Positions 63,545-64,000 of a DNA stretch of 64,000 nt are shown here, one piece after another. The position numbers and the translations under genes are program-made. The notes under the pieces are model-generated. The model searched no databases. It saw only the letters and a program-made list of their open reading frames with translations, and was not told the origin of the DNA. The first letter of the stretch is position 1, and each line of letters opens with the position of its first letter. Source of the DNA: an uncultured Litoreibacter sp. (GTDB lineage Bacteria; Pseudomonadota; Alphaproteobacteria; Rhodobacterales; Rhodobacteraceae); the NCBI GenBank assembly GCA_947493265.1, contig CANLQL010000002.1, positions 310,001 to 374,000 of the forward strand, read 5' to 3'.

Positions 63545-64000
63545 CTACCAGCTGATCCGCACGGGCGACATGGCCCAGACCATTGTTGCTTCGCTGTCGG
63601 TGCGGTTGCGAAACCGGTGCGCGATCATTGATGGGTAGGAAAAACTGTCGCCCGCGCGCAGGACGATCACTTCATCACCCAAGCGTAATTCGACCTCCCC
63701 GGTGAGGACGATTGCATGTTGCTCCCCCTCGAACACGTAGCCTTCTGTGGGTTCTGGCGGGGCACCGGCACCGGGGGCAAAACGCGACAGGATCAAGTAG
63801 CATTGTCCCGACAAAGTGCTGGAAAGAAGCTCATCCTCGAAGCCCAGCTCTTCCTTGCTGCGGGTGTACATTCCCGACAAGGGCCTGCGGTTTTCAGCCC
63901 GCACGACATGTTGGCGTTCAAGCGGGCCGTCGCCGGATTGCTGCGGGAAAAACCAATGTGCATCGACATTCAGCGCCGTTCCGATTTCATCCAGCAGCAG
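63545..64000 (-). CDS. XRE-cupin regulator, partial at window edge
   Basis: 152 codons are visible, open to the right edge. The frame ends with a cupin domain (GEVELRLGDEVIVLRAGDSF then YPSMIAHRFRN) and upstream reads LLLDEIGTALNVDAHWFFPQ, the tail of an HTH_XRE domain. This is the PuuR/SinR-like XRE-cupin family that senses small molecules. The N-terminal helix-turn-helix lies outside the window. Confidence 0.82.
   Translation of the reverse strand: MLLDEIGTALNVDAHWFFPQQSGDGPLERQHVVRAENRRPLSGMYTRSKEELGFEDELLSSTLSGQCYLILSRFAPGAGAPPEPTEGYVFEGEQHAIVLTGEVELRLGDEVIVLRAGDSFSYPSMIAHRFRNRTDSEATMVWAMSPVRISW

Overview
The window looks like an alphaproteobacterial chromosome of the marine Roseobacter type (Rhodobacterales). 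The grounds are the style of the glycosyltransferases, the TRAP transporter, the RutE-like and MatB enzymes, a LysM/BON potassium-binding protein and a tRNA-Gly of the expected form. This is a judgement from protein resemblance only. The sequence falls into three blocks.

Block 1 (1-8282, core chromosome): the edge of a surface-glycan cluster (GT10-like, FkbM methyltransferase, GT11 alpha-1,2-fucosyltransferase, GT25, SAM methyltransferase), then an acyl-CoA synthetase, Kbp and an MsbA-type ABC exporter.

Block 2 (about 8330-42328, genomic island of about 34 kb): a tyrosine-recombinase island inserted in the anticodon loop of a tRNA-Gly(UCC) gene. The resident tRNA is split. Its 3' half is at 8283-8329 and its 5' half with promoter is at 42318-42397. 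The island carries an intact tRNA-Gly at 8420-8493 that can replace it. Cargo from left to right: a Gabija-like defence operon (OLD nuclease plus UvrD helicase), an HNH protein, a GIY-YIG protein paired with a HEPN-like protein, a TPR membrane protein, a complete set of type II secretion (T2SS) genes (gspK, O, G, J, I, H, F, D, C, M, L, E), and between gspF and gspD a 1981-residue SpvB/TcB-Rhs polymorphic toxin with a Sec signal peptide. Behind it lies a tandem array of displaced toxin tips, each with a candidate immunity gene. Each unit is bounded by a 335-bp copy of the rhs core 3' part and by an inverted copy of the gspD 3' end. A mobility module (AlpA-like protein, HTH protein, unknown protein, integrase) closes the island.

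Block 3 (42536-64000, core chromosome): an alginate/uronate utilisation locus. ManD, a MATE transporter and an FCD-type GntR regulator diverge from AlgS-AlgM1-AlgM2-AlgQ, a PL15-type exolytic oligoalginate lyase, an SDR reductase and KdgF. Two operator-like repeats lie between them. Then come matB with a GntR regulator and a YciI-like protein, divergent from a catabolic operon (FAH-family protein, RutE-like nitroreductase, OsmC, TRAP transporter, intradiol dioxygenase), a GNAT protein and the edge of an XRE-cupin regulator.

The most striking feature is the T2SS-Rhs unit. The toxin has a Sec signal, is embedded in a T2SS locus, and its cassette array repeatedly carries pieces of gspD. I infer that Rhs toxin and T2SS are inherited together and probably work together.
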